Below are positions 44,237 to 51,399 of a DNA stretch of 64,000 nucleotides, one piece after another. The translations under genes were made by a program, and so were the position numbers. How positions within the stretch are numbered: position 1 is the stretch's first letter; each line of letters starts with the position of its first letter. The notes beneath the pieces were generated by a model. That model was not told where the DNA came from. It searched no databases and was given only the letters and a program-made list of their open reading frames with translations. Source of the stretch: VRUE01 sp963737575 (GTDB lineage: Bacteria; Actinomycetota; Thermoleophilia; Solirubrobacterales; 70-9); assembly GCA_963737575.1 (NCBI GenBank), contig CAVTTJ010000005.1, positions 682,001 through 746,000 on the forward strand. Reading direction: 5' to 3'.

Positions 44237-45273
44237 ATGCCCGCCGGTGTGGTGACCGTGGCCCTCGACGGCCACGGGGCCGAGCAGGGCTTCGGGGTCC
44301 TCGCCGAGGGCGCCCGCCGCGCCGCTGCCGACGGGATCGGCCTGCGCGTCTTCGGCCCCGCCGACGAGCTCGGGCTCGACGGCATCGAGGGCGTCGAGGT
44401 GGTCCCGACGGCGGAGTGGATCGCGAACGAGGACGATCCGGTGCCGGCGGTGCGGGCGAGGGCCGACGCCTCGGTCGTGCGGGCGGCCGCCGACGTCGCC
44501 GAGGGCCGCTCCGCGGCGATGGTCAGCGCCGGCTCCACAGGCGCGGCGATGGCCGCCGCGACCTTCGGCCTGCGGCGGCTGAAGGGGGTCCAGCGCCCAG
44601 CGCTCGCCGCTCAGCTGCCGGTTCCCGGCAGCCCGGTCCTTTTCCTCGACGTCGGCGCCAATACCGAGGTCCGCGCCCAGCACCTGGTCCAGTTCGCCTT
44701 CCTCGGCGCCGCCTTCAGCGCCGCCGTCCTCGGGGTCGAGCGACCCCGGGTGGGGCTGCTCTCCGTCGGTGAGGAGTCGGGCAAGGGCAGGGAGGCGGTC
44801 GTCGAGGCGAACGCCCTGCTCGCGGCGGCCGAGGGCATCGAGTTCCGCGGCAACGTCGAGGGGGAGACATCCCGGCCGGCGCCGTCGATGTCGTCGTCAC
44901 CGACGGTTTCACGGGCAACGTCGCGCTGAAGCTGATGGAGGGGACGGCGCGGACCGTCGCAGGTGCGATCCGCGACGCCGCACGCTCGAACCCGCTCGCG
45001 GCCATCGGCGGCCTCCTCATGCGGCCGGCGCTGGGCGGCGTCCGGCGGCAGCTGCATCCCGACGCGACAGGCGGCGCGATCCTCCTCGGCCTGCGCTCGA
45101 TCGCGGTCGTAGCCCACGGCAGCGCCGGCCCCGATGGCATCGCCAACGCCGTCCGGCTCGCCGCCCGCTCGGTCGAGGTCGATGCGGTCCGGCGCACCGC
45201 GGACCTGCTCGACGCAGGCGGGGCCGGCCGCGGCTCGCTCTCCCGGCGATCCCCCGATCCGGCCGGTCCCTAG
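44237..45273 (+). CDS. plsX: phosphate acyltransferase PlsX (one frameshift)
   Basis: Makes acyl-phosphate from acyl-ACP for phospholipid synthesis. VALDGHGAEQGFGVL is a variant of the family DxMGGD start, followed by MVSAGSTGAAMAAA and LFLDVGANTEVRAQHLVQFA. The frame breaks at about 44864 (one base missing in GAGGGGGAGAC). The next frame continues DIPAGAVDVVVTDGFTGNVALK to a TAG at 45271-45273, giving 345 residues after correction. Location between rpmF and acpP is standard. The only deletion among the indels here. Confidence 0.88.
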
Positions 45274-45276
45274 GGT
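45271..45276 (+). promoter_or_regulatory. putative -10 element of acpP
   Basis: TAGGGT, 7 nt before GTG 45284; its first three bases are the plsX stop codon. Confidence 0.4.
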
Positions 45277-45283
45277 TTGTTGC

Positions 45284-45355
45284 GTGAGTGCGGAGCGAGC
45301 AAGCGTCGCAATCTGGTATTCCGCGCAGCGAGCGAAGCGCGAGGATTTTCGGTGA
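45284..45355 (+). repeat. full-length mini-ORF repeat before acpP
   Basis: A 23-codon frame from GTG: Met-Ser-Ala-Glu-Arg-Ala-Ser-Val-Ala-Ile-Trp-Tyr, then SAQRAKREDFR and TGA (45353-45355), overlapping the acpP GTG (45352). The end of the element carries the GAGGA ribosome binding site of acpP. Confidence 0.65.
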
Positions 45356-45678
45356 ACCGCGACGAAGTGATGACTCTCGTCCGCGAGCACCTCGCCGAGG
45401 AGCTCGAGGTCGATCCGGGCTCGATTTCCGAGGCCACCCGCTTCAAGGACGACCTCGATGCCGACTCGCTCGACCTCTACGAGCTCGTGATGGAGCTCGA
45501 GGACCGTTACGGGATCACCGTCTCCGAGCAGGACGCGGCGCGGATCGAGACGGTCGGCGACGCCGTCGCCTTCGTCCTCGACCAGCGCACCGGCCTGAGC
45601 GAATGGGTGGTGTGCGTCCCGGAGCGCCCGCCAATGGCGGACGCGAGAGCGAGCGAGCATGGCAACCGGTCACCATGA
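45352..45678 (+). CDS. acpP: acyl carrier protein with C-terminal extension
   Basis: The ACP fold spans about residues 1-82: VMTLVREHLAEELEVDPGSI, the phosphopantetheine Ser in DLDADSLDLYELVMELED, and YGITVSEQDAARIETVGDAVAFV. After the normal end, about 26 more residues (SEWVVCVPERPPMADARASEHG onward) follow, encoded by DNA resembling the dispersed element, so the gene seems to have been lengthened by it. GTG start overlaps the upstream frame stop. Confidence 0.9.
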   Translation: MNRDEVMTLVREHLAEELEVDPGSISEATRFKDDLDADSLDLYELVMELEDRYGITVSEQDAARIETVGDAVAFVLDQRTGLSEWVVCVPERPPMADARASEHGNRSP

Positions 45679-45716
45679 GTGCGAGCGAGCGAAGCGGAGC
45701 ACATTGGCGGAATTGA
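45675..45716 (+). repeat. shortened mini-ORF element before rnc
   Basis: ATG overlapping the acpP stop (ATGA) opens a 13-residue frame Met-Ser-Ala-Ser-Glu-Arg-Ser-Gly-Ala-His-Trp-Arg-Asn. Its beginning (ATGAGTGCGAGCGAGCGAAG) resembles the element starts before def and acpP. Confidence 0.45.
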
Positions 45717-45746
45717 CTGGAGAACGAAGCACATTGGCGGAATTGA
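45699..45746 (+). repeat. 30-bp-spaced direct repeat at the rnc start
   Basis: GCACATTGGCGGAATTGA occurs perfectly at 45699-45716 and 45729-45746. Each copy contains an in-frame TTG (45704 and 45734) and a following LAEL, so the likely start region of rnc is duplicated. GGAGA lies 10 nt before the second TTG, and GGAG 4 nt before the first. Confidence 0.6.
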
Positions 45747-46417
45747 TCCAGGGGTTGCCGGAGGAGCTCCGCGGCATGGCCCTGACCCACTCCTCGTGGA
45801 CCGAGGATCGCGTCGACTCCTACGAGCGCCTGGCCTATCTCGGCGACAGCGTTCTCGCGCTCGCCGTCGCGGCCGACCTCTACGAGCGCTTTCCCGAGAT
45901 CGACGCCGGCGGGCTGACCAAGATCCACAATCAGGCCGTCAGCGGCGTCTCCTGCGCCGAGGTCGGCCGCGAGCTGGGCGTCGCCGAGATGCTGGAGGCG
46001 GCCGAGCCCCAGCTCGACGAGGCGATCCCCGCCGACGTCCTGCTCGCCGGCTCGCGGCCGCTGCCGGAGGTCACGGAGGCGCTGATCGGCGCCTGCTTCA
46101 TCGCCTTCGGGTTCGACCGCGTCGCCGGCGCCGTCCGGGAGGCGTTCGCGCCCCGCGTCGAGCACGCGGTCGACACGACGATCGACTTCAAGTCGGCGCT
46201 GCAGGAGCTGCTCGCCCAGCGTCACGAGGAGGTGACCTACGAGGTGACCGGCGAATCGGGCCCGGCCCACGCGCGCACCTTCGAGGTCGCCGCCGTCGTC
46301 GGCTCCGATCGGGTCGGGACGGGAGCCGGGAGGAGCAAGAAGGCGGCCGAGCAGGTGGCGGCCGAGCGGGCGCTCGAGAAGATGAGCGGCGAGGGGGACG
46401 TCGTCGCGTCCGGCTGA
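45734..46417 (+). CDS. rnc: ribonuclease III
   Basis: A 227-residue double-strand RNA endonuclease. The RNase III domain has LTHSSWTEDRVDSYERLAYLGDSVLALAV with the signature and active-site Glu/Asp, and EALIGACFIAFGFD. The dsRNA-binding domain is at about residues 155-222 (DFKSALQELLAQRHEEVTYEV and GRSKKAAEQVAAERAL). Start TTG 45734 (alternative TTG 45704, adding ten residues). Confidence 0.9.
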   Translation: MAELIQGLPEELRGMALTHSSWTEDRVDSYERLAYLGDSVLALAVAADLYERFPEIDAGGLTKIHNQAVSGVSCAEVGRELGVAEMLEAAEPQLDEAIPADVLLAGSRPLPEVTEALIGACFIAFGFDRVAGAVREAFAPRVEHAVDTTIDFKSALQELLAQRHEEVTYEVTGESGPAHARTFEVAAVVGSDRVGTGAGRSKKAAEQVAAERALEKMSGEGDVVASG

Positions 46418-46460
46418 GGCGCGAGCCTTAGGGCTTAACGTTGCGGGCGGAGGACCGGGC

Positions 46461-48875
46461 ATGTATCTGAGATCGATCGAGATGAAGGGGTTCAAGTCGT
46501 TCCCCGAGCGGACCAGGCTCGAGTTCTCCCCTGGCGTCAGCGTGATCGTCGGCCCCAACGGCTCGGGCAAGTCGAACATCACCGATGCGGTCCTCTGGGC
46601 CCTGGGCGAGCAGAGCCCCGGCGCTATCAGGGGCGCCTCGATGCAGGACGTGATCTCGGCCGGCGGCAAGGGCGTCGGCCAGCGCCGCGCCGCCGAGGTC
46701 GAGGTGACGATCGACAACTCCGAGGGCCGCGCCGCTTCCGAGCTCTCCGAGATCTCGATCCAGCGCCGCCTCGACCGCGCCGGCGACGGCACCTACCGGC
46801 TGAACGGTGCACGCTGCCGAATGGTCGACGTCGTCGAGGTCCTCTCCGACACCAACCTCGGCCGCGAGATGCACTCGGTCATCAGCCAGGGCCGGGTCGA
46901 GTCGATCGTCCACTCCAAGCCGCGCGAGCGGCGGCTGCTGGTCGAGGAGGCCGCCGGCCTCGGCAAGCACCGCAAACGCCGCCGCCGCGCCGAGCTGAAG
47001 CTGCGCTCCGCCCGCGACAACCTCGACCGGGCGCTCGACCTCGAGCGCGAGGCCAGGGGCCGGCTGCGTCCGCTGAAGCGACAGGCGCAGGCGGCCGAGC
47101 TCGGGGCGCGGATCGAACGCGAGGAGCTCGAGCTGCGGGCGCGCCTGGTCGGCGAGGAGCTCCGCTTCGGGGCCGACCGGGCACGTGCCGCGCAGAGGGC
47201 CGCCGAGGACGCCCGTTCGGCGCGCGACGCGGTCGAAAAACGCCTGGCCGAGGTCAGCGAGCGCCGCCAGGCCGCCGAGGAGCGCTTCGCCGCCCGCGAT
47301 CGCGAGCGGACCCAGGCGTGGGGCACGCTGACCAAGCTCCGCGGCGAGCAGGAGCGGATCGCGGTCCGCGCCGCCGGGCTCGCCGACCGCGGCGCCGACC
47401 TCGAGCGGCGGCTCGAGGCCCTGCGAGCCGAGTTCGGTCCGCTGACGCTCGACATCGCCGAGGACGGCGGCGCCCCGGCCGAACGGGGCAGGAAGCTCGA
47501 GGAGGAGCTGGCCGAGATCGACGCCGGCCTGACCGGCGCGGTAGATGGGCTCGCGCGGGCTCGCTCCTCCGGCTCGCCCGAGGCCGAGCGCGAGTCGGCC
47601 CTGGGGGCGGTTCGGGGCGGGGCCGAGCGCGCCGCCCGTCACGCCCGGCGCGCGGAGGGGCTGCTCGGCGAGCGGCACCGGGAAGCGCTGCGGGCGCGGG
47701 TCGCGGCCGGTGAGCGGCTCCTGACCGAGATCTCCGCCGCGGCCTCGGCGGCCGCGGCGGCGGAGGCCGGCATCAGGGCCAGGGTCGAGCGGATCGAGAG
47801 CCGGGTCGTCGGCGCCGGCGGCGACAGCGACGAGATCGCCGAGGAGATGCGGGAGTGCTCGCGCCGCGAGTCGGAGCTTCAGGTTCAGATGAAGTCGGCC
47901 TCGGACCGCCTCACCGCGGCCGAGGTCGAGGCGACCCAGCTCGGCGATCGCCGCGCCGAGGCCGAGAAGGAGCTGGCCGAGATCGCCGCCCGCCTCGGCG
48001 AGGAGGTCGGCCCGCCCGAGCAGCCGCTGGGCGAGGAGGAGCGGCAGGAGATCGACCGGCGGCTCGAGCGGCTCGAGCGGCGCCGGGCTCAGATCGGCCC
48101 GGTCAACCCGCTGGCCGAGCGCGAGTACGAGGAGGCCCGCGAGCACGTCGAGAGGCTGCAGGCCCAGCGCGAGGACACCGAGCGCGGGATGCGCGAGCTG
48201 GAAGCGCTGATAGGCGAGATCGACGATGAGATCGAGCGGGCCTTCGAGGAGACCTTCGAGGCGACCGCCGTCAACTTCGCGGAGATGGTCGAGCACCTCT
48301 TCCCCGGCGGGCGCGGCATTCTGCGCCGGGTCAGCCTCCGCCCGGTCGTCGGGCCGGCGGCGGCGACCGGGGGCGAGGACGAGGAGGAGGGGGAGGAGGA
48401 GCGCGAGGAGCTCGGCGTCGAGATCGAGGTGACCCCGGCCGGGAAGTCGACCCGCAAGCTGTCGCTGCTCTCCGGCGGCGAGAAGTCGCTGGTGGCGCTG
48501 GCGTTCGTATTCGCCGTCTTCCTCGCCCGGCCGTGCCCGTTCTACATCCTGGACGAGGTCGAGGCCGCCCTCGACGATGCCAACATCGACCGCTTCCTGC
48601 AGCTGATCCGCCGTTTCTCCGACCGCGCCCAGTTCGTGATCGTCACCCACCAGAAACGGACGATGGACGCCGCCGACGTGCTGTACGGGGTGACGATGGG
48701 TGGTGACGGGGTCACCAAAGTGGTCTCACGCCGCCTCCCGCGCGAAATGGAGGCCGACGCCGGCGCCGGTCCACCGCCCTTCGCGGGGATCGCCGAGGAG
48801 GCGACGGACGAGGGGTTCACGGCCCCGGCCGCCGACGCGGCGGCAAAGGCGCGCCGGGGCGAAGAAGCGGCCTGA
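46461..48875 (+). CDS. smc: SMC chromosome segregation ATPase, short and without visible hinge
   Basis: An 804-residue SMC protein. The N-terminal ATPase half has MYLRSIEMKGFKSFPERTRL and Walker A GPNGSGKS (residues 31-38). The C-terminal half has LSGGEKS (670-676) and Walker B FYILDE (694-699), then VTHQKRTMDAADVLYGVTM. Between them are about 420 residues, nearly all coiled coil; no glycine-rich hinge domain is seen, against about 1150-1200 residues and a 130-residue hinge in usual SMCs. The frame is continuous. ScpA and ScpB are at 8117-9417. Starts 43 bp after rnc; GGAGG precedes the ATG. Confidence 0.88.
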   Translation: MYLRSIEMKGFKSFPERTRLEFSPGVSVIVGPNGSGKSNITDAVLWALGEQSPGAIRGASMQDVISAGGKGVGQRRAAEVEVTIDNSEGRAASELSEISIQRRLDRAGDGTYRLNGARCRMVDVVEVLSDTNLGREMHSVISQGRVESIVHSKPRERRLLVEEAAGLGKHRKRRRRAELKLRSARDNLDRALDLEREARGRLRPLKRQAQAAELGARIEREELELRARLVGEELRFGADRARAAQRAAEDARSARDAVEKRLAEVSERRQAAEERFAARDRERTQAWGTLTKLRGEQERIAVRAAGLADRGADLERRLEALRAEFGPLTLDIAEDGGAPAERGRKLEEELAEIDAGLTGAVDGLARARSSGSPEAERESALGAVRGGAERAARHARRAEGLLGERHREALRARVAAGERLLTEISAAASAAAAAEAGIRARVERIESRVVGAGGDSDEIAEEMRECSRRESELQVQMKSASDRLTAAEVEATQLGDRRAEAEKELAEIAARLGEEVGPPEQPLGEEERQEIDRRLERLERRRAQIGPVNPLAEREYEEAREHVERLQAQREDTERGMRELEALIGEIDDEIERAFEETFEATAVNFAEMVEHLFPGGRGILRRVSLRPVVGPAAATGGEDEEEGEEEREELGVEIEVTPAGKSTRKLSLLSGGEKSLVALAFVFAVFLARPCPFYILDEVEAALDDANIDRFLQLIRRFSDRAQFVIVTHQKRTMDAADVLYGVTMGGDGVTKVVSRRLPREMEADAGAGPPPFAGIAEEATDEGFTAPAADAAAKARRGEEAA

Positions 48876-48950
48876 CCTCAACCAAAGAATCATGTTCGCG
48901 CGCGCGCGGCTGCGCTACCCTGACATCGGGCCATGTAGAGGAGGCAGCCG

Positions 48951-50435
48951 GTGACCCAGAGCCACATGGACAGGCTCACGTCGTTCGATACGTCGTTCCT
49001 GGCCAACGAGCGGGACAACGGCCACATGGCTCTTGGCGCCGTCATGGTCTGCGAGGGCTCGGCTCCCACCCTCGAGGACTTCAACGCCCACATTCGCAGT
49101 CGCCTCCACCTCCTGCCGCGGCTCCGCCAGCGGGTCGTCTCGCCCCCGATGCAGCTCGGCCGTCCCTTCTGGGCCGACTTCCCGGACTTCGACATCGCCC
49201 AGCACGTCCGCCACATCACCCTGCCGGAGCCGGGCACCGACGCCCAGTTCCACGACCTCGTCGGCCGCTGCCTCTCGCCGCCGCTCGACCGCTCCAAGCC
49301 GCTCTGGGAGCTCTGGCTGGTCGACGGGTTCGAGGACGACCGCTTCGCGATCGTCTACAAGACGCACCACTCGATGGCCGACGGGATCTCCGCGGTCGAC
49401 ATCGCGGTCCTGCTTTTCGACGTCGAGCCGAAATGGGAGATCGCCCGCGAAGAGATGCCCTGGGAGCCGCACAGGCCGCCCTCCCGCGTGGGGCTCGCCG
49501 GGCGCGCCGTCACCGGTCTGCTGTCCACGTTCGGCCGCGCGCTGCGCTGGATGACCCGCGCGATCGCGAGCCCCAAGCGCGCGCTCGCTCGAGCCCGCGA
49601 CGGGATCGCCGGCGTCTATGAGGTCAGCTGGGCGCTGACCAAGCCGGCGCCGAAGGTTCCGCTGAACGTCGACATCGGCCCAAACCGTTGCTTCTCCTGG
49701 ACCCAGGGCAACCTCGACCAGTTCAAGCAGATCAAGAACACGCTCGGCGGCACCGTCAACGACGTCACCCTCGCCGTCTCGGCCGGGGCGATCCGGCGCT
49801 GGCTCCAGAGCCGCGACGTCGAGGTCGACGGGCTCGAAATGAAGGCGCTGGTTCCGGTCTCGATCCGGGCCGAGAACGAGCACGGGGAGCTCGGCAACAT
49901 GCTGACCGCGATGCGCGGCCCGCTTCCGGTCGGGATCGCCGACCCGGTCGAGCGCATGCGCAAGGTCACCCACGGGATGGAGGAGCTGAAGGCCTCCAAG
50001 CAGCCGTTCGGGGCGGAAGCCATCTGGGCCCTCAACGACTGGTTTCGCGACTTCGCGCCGCCGTTGCTCCTGCGGCCGACGGCGACGATCAACTTCTCGA
50101 CCCGGCTCTTCAACATGCTGGTCACCAACTTCCCCGGCCCGCAGATGCCCTTCTACGTCCTCGGCCGCGAGCTCCTCGCCGTCTACCCGGTCGGGTTCCT
50201 GGCCCGCGGCCACGCCCTCGCGATCGCGATCTTCAGCTACAACGGCCGGATCTTCTTCGGCCTGATCGCCGACCGCGACTCGATCGCGGACCTCGAGGCG
50301 ATCTCCTCCTACGTCGACGATGCGGTCGAGGAGCTTTACGAGGCGGCCCAGATAGCCTCCCGCAGCGATGGCAACGGGCTGGGAGGAGATCGTCGATCTG
50401 GGGTCGCGGGAGACCGCGAGCGCCTCGGGGCCTGA
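48951..50435 (+). CDS. wax ester synthase/diacylglycerol acyltransferase (WS/DGAT)
   Basis: A 494-residue acyltransferase making triacylglycerol or wax esters from acyl-CoA. The catalytic HHSMADG (residues 139-145) matches HHxxxDG, PLWELWLVDG precedes it, and the C-terminal half has the NDVTLAVSAGAIRRWL and NFPGPQMPFY segments of the family. GTG start with GAGGAGG 7 nt upstream. It lies between smc and ftsY and overlaps ftsY by 68 bp. Confidence 0.9.
   Translation: MTQSHMDRLTSFDTSFLANERDNGHMALGAVMVCEGSAPTLEDFNAHIRSRLHLLPRLRQRVVSPPMQLGRPFWADFPDFDIAQHVRHITLPEPGTDAQFHDLVGRCLSPPLDRSKPLWELWLVDGFEDDRFAIVYKTHHSMADGISAVDIAVLLFDVEPKWEIAREEMPWEPHRPPSRVGLAGRAVTGLLSTFGRALRWMTRAIASPKRALARARDGIAGVYEVSWALTKPAPKVPLNVDIGPNRCFSWTQGNLDQFKQIKNTLGGTVNDVTLAVSAGAIRRWLQSRDVEVDGLEMKALVPVSIRAENEHGELGNMLTAMRGPLPVGIADPVERMRKVTHGMEELKASKQPFGAEAIWALNDWFRDFAPPLLLRPTATINFSTRLFNMLVTNFPGPQMPFYVLGRELLAVYPVGFLARGHALAIAIFSYNGRIFFGLIADRDSIADLEAISSYVDDAVEELYEAAQIASRSDGNGLGGDRRSGVAGDRERLGA
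50353..50358 (+). promoter_or_regulatory. putative -10 element of ftsY
   Basis: TAGCCT, 9 nt before the ftsY ATG at 50368, inside the 3' end of the acyltransferase gene. Confidence 0.35.
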
Positions 50436-51363
50436 GACCGAGGAGGAGCGCCGCGGCGTCTTCCGCCGCCTGCGCGAGAGCCTCTCGAAAAGCCGCAGGG
50501 CGCTGTCCGATGAGATCTCGGCGAGCCTATTCGACAAGATCGACGATGAGACCTGGGAGCGGCTCGAGGAGGCGCTGATCCTCGCCGATGTCGGCGCTCC
50601 GACCACGGCGGCGATCGTCGAGCGCCTCGAGCAGGAGGTCGAGGGCGGCGCCGTCGCCGCCGATGGCGAGTCGGTCCGGCGACGGCTGATCGAGATCGTC
50701 GCCGAGGTGGCCTCGACCGGGTGGGCGCCGCTCGCGCTCGGGGCCGAGCCCGCGGTGCTGCTGATGGTCGGCGTCAACGGGACCGGCAAGACGACGACGA
50801 TCGGCAAGATCGCCTCCCATTTGACCGGCGAGTTCGGCCTCTCGGTCATCCTCGCCGCCGCCGACACCTACCGCGCTGCCGCCGCCGAGCAGCTCGCCGA
50901 GTGGGCCGATCGCGCCGGCGCCGAGCTGGTCCGATCGGAGCCCGGAGGGGACCCGGGCGCCGTGGCGTTCGACGCGATCGAGGCGGCCCGCGCCCGCGGT
51001 GTCGACATAGTCATCGTCGACACCGCAGGCCGCCTCCACACCCAGGGAAATCTGATGGACGAGCTCGCCAAGGTCCGGCGGGTGATCGGCAAGCAGCTCC
51101 CGGACGCCCCCCACGAGACGCTGATCTCGATCGACGCGACGACCGGCCAGAACGGGCTGCGGCAGGCGAAGGTCTTCTCCGAGGCCGCCGAGGTCGACGG
51201 AGTCGTTCTCACCAAGCTCGACGGGACCGCGAAGGGTGGAATCGTGCTCGCGATCGCGAGCGAGCTCGGGATCCCGGTGAAGCTGATCGGGACCGGGGAG
51301 AAGCTCGAGGACCTGCGCCCGTTCGACCCGACCGATTTTGCCGAGGCGCTTCTGGCCGAATAG
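50368..51363 (+). CDS. ftsY: signal recognition particle receptor FtsY
   Basis: A 331-residue SRP GTPase with a short acidic N-terminal A region, an NG domain with MVGVNGTGKTTTIGKIA (P-loop), AAADTYRAAAAEQL, VDTAGRLHTQGNLMDEL, and TKLDGTAKGG. Receives ribosome-SRP complexes at the membrane. Overlaps the acyltransferase end in another frame. Confidence 0.93.
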   Translation: MATGWEEIVDLGSRETASASGPETEEERRGVFRRLRESLSKSRRALSDEISASLFDKIDDETWERLEEALILADVGAPTTAAIVERLEQEVEGGAVAADGESVRRRLIEIVAEVASTGWAPLALGAEPAVLLMVGVNGTGKTTTIGKIASHLTGEFGLSVILAAADTYRAAAAEQLAEWADRAGAELVRSEPGGDPGAVAFDAIEAARARGVDIVIVDTAGRLHTQGNLMDELAKVRRVIGKQLPDAPHETLISIDATTGQNGLRQAKVFSEAAEVDGVVLTKLDGTAKGGIVLAIASELGIPVKLIGTGEKLEDLRPFDPTDFAEALLAE

Positions 51364-51386
51364 TCGGCCGCGTCGCCCGCTCGACG

Positions 51387-51392
51387 TATGCT
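51387..51392 (+). promoter_or_regulatory. putative -10 of the PKD gene
   Basis: TATGCT, 7 nt before ATG 51400. The ATG at 51388 would lie inside this element, which favours the later start. Confidence 0.45.
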
Positions 51393-51399
51393 GGCCCCC

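Noticed and set aside
46428..48650. 740-codon open frame opposite smc
   Set aside because: Antisense to a clear SMC gene; its Leu/Ala/Gly composition mirrors the SMC codons. No independent evidence.
51388..51399. ATG 51388 as the PKD gene start
   Set aside because: It lies within the TATGCT element; ATG 51400 gives a standard signal peptide and leaderless spacing.
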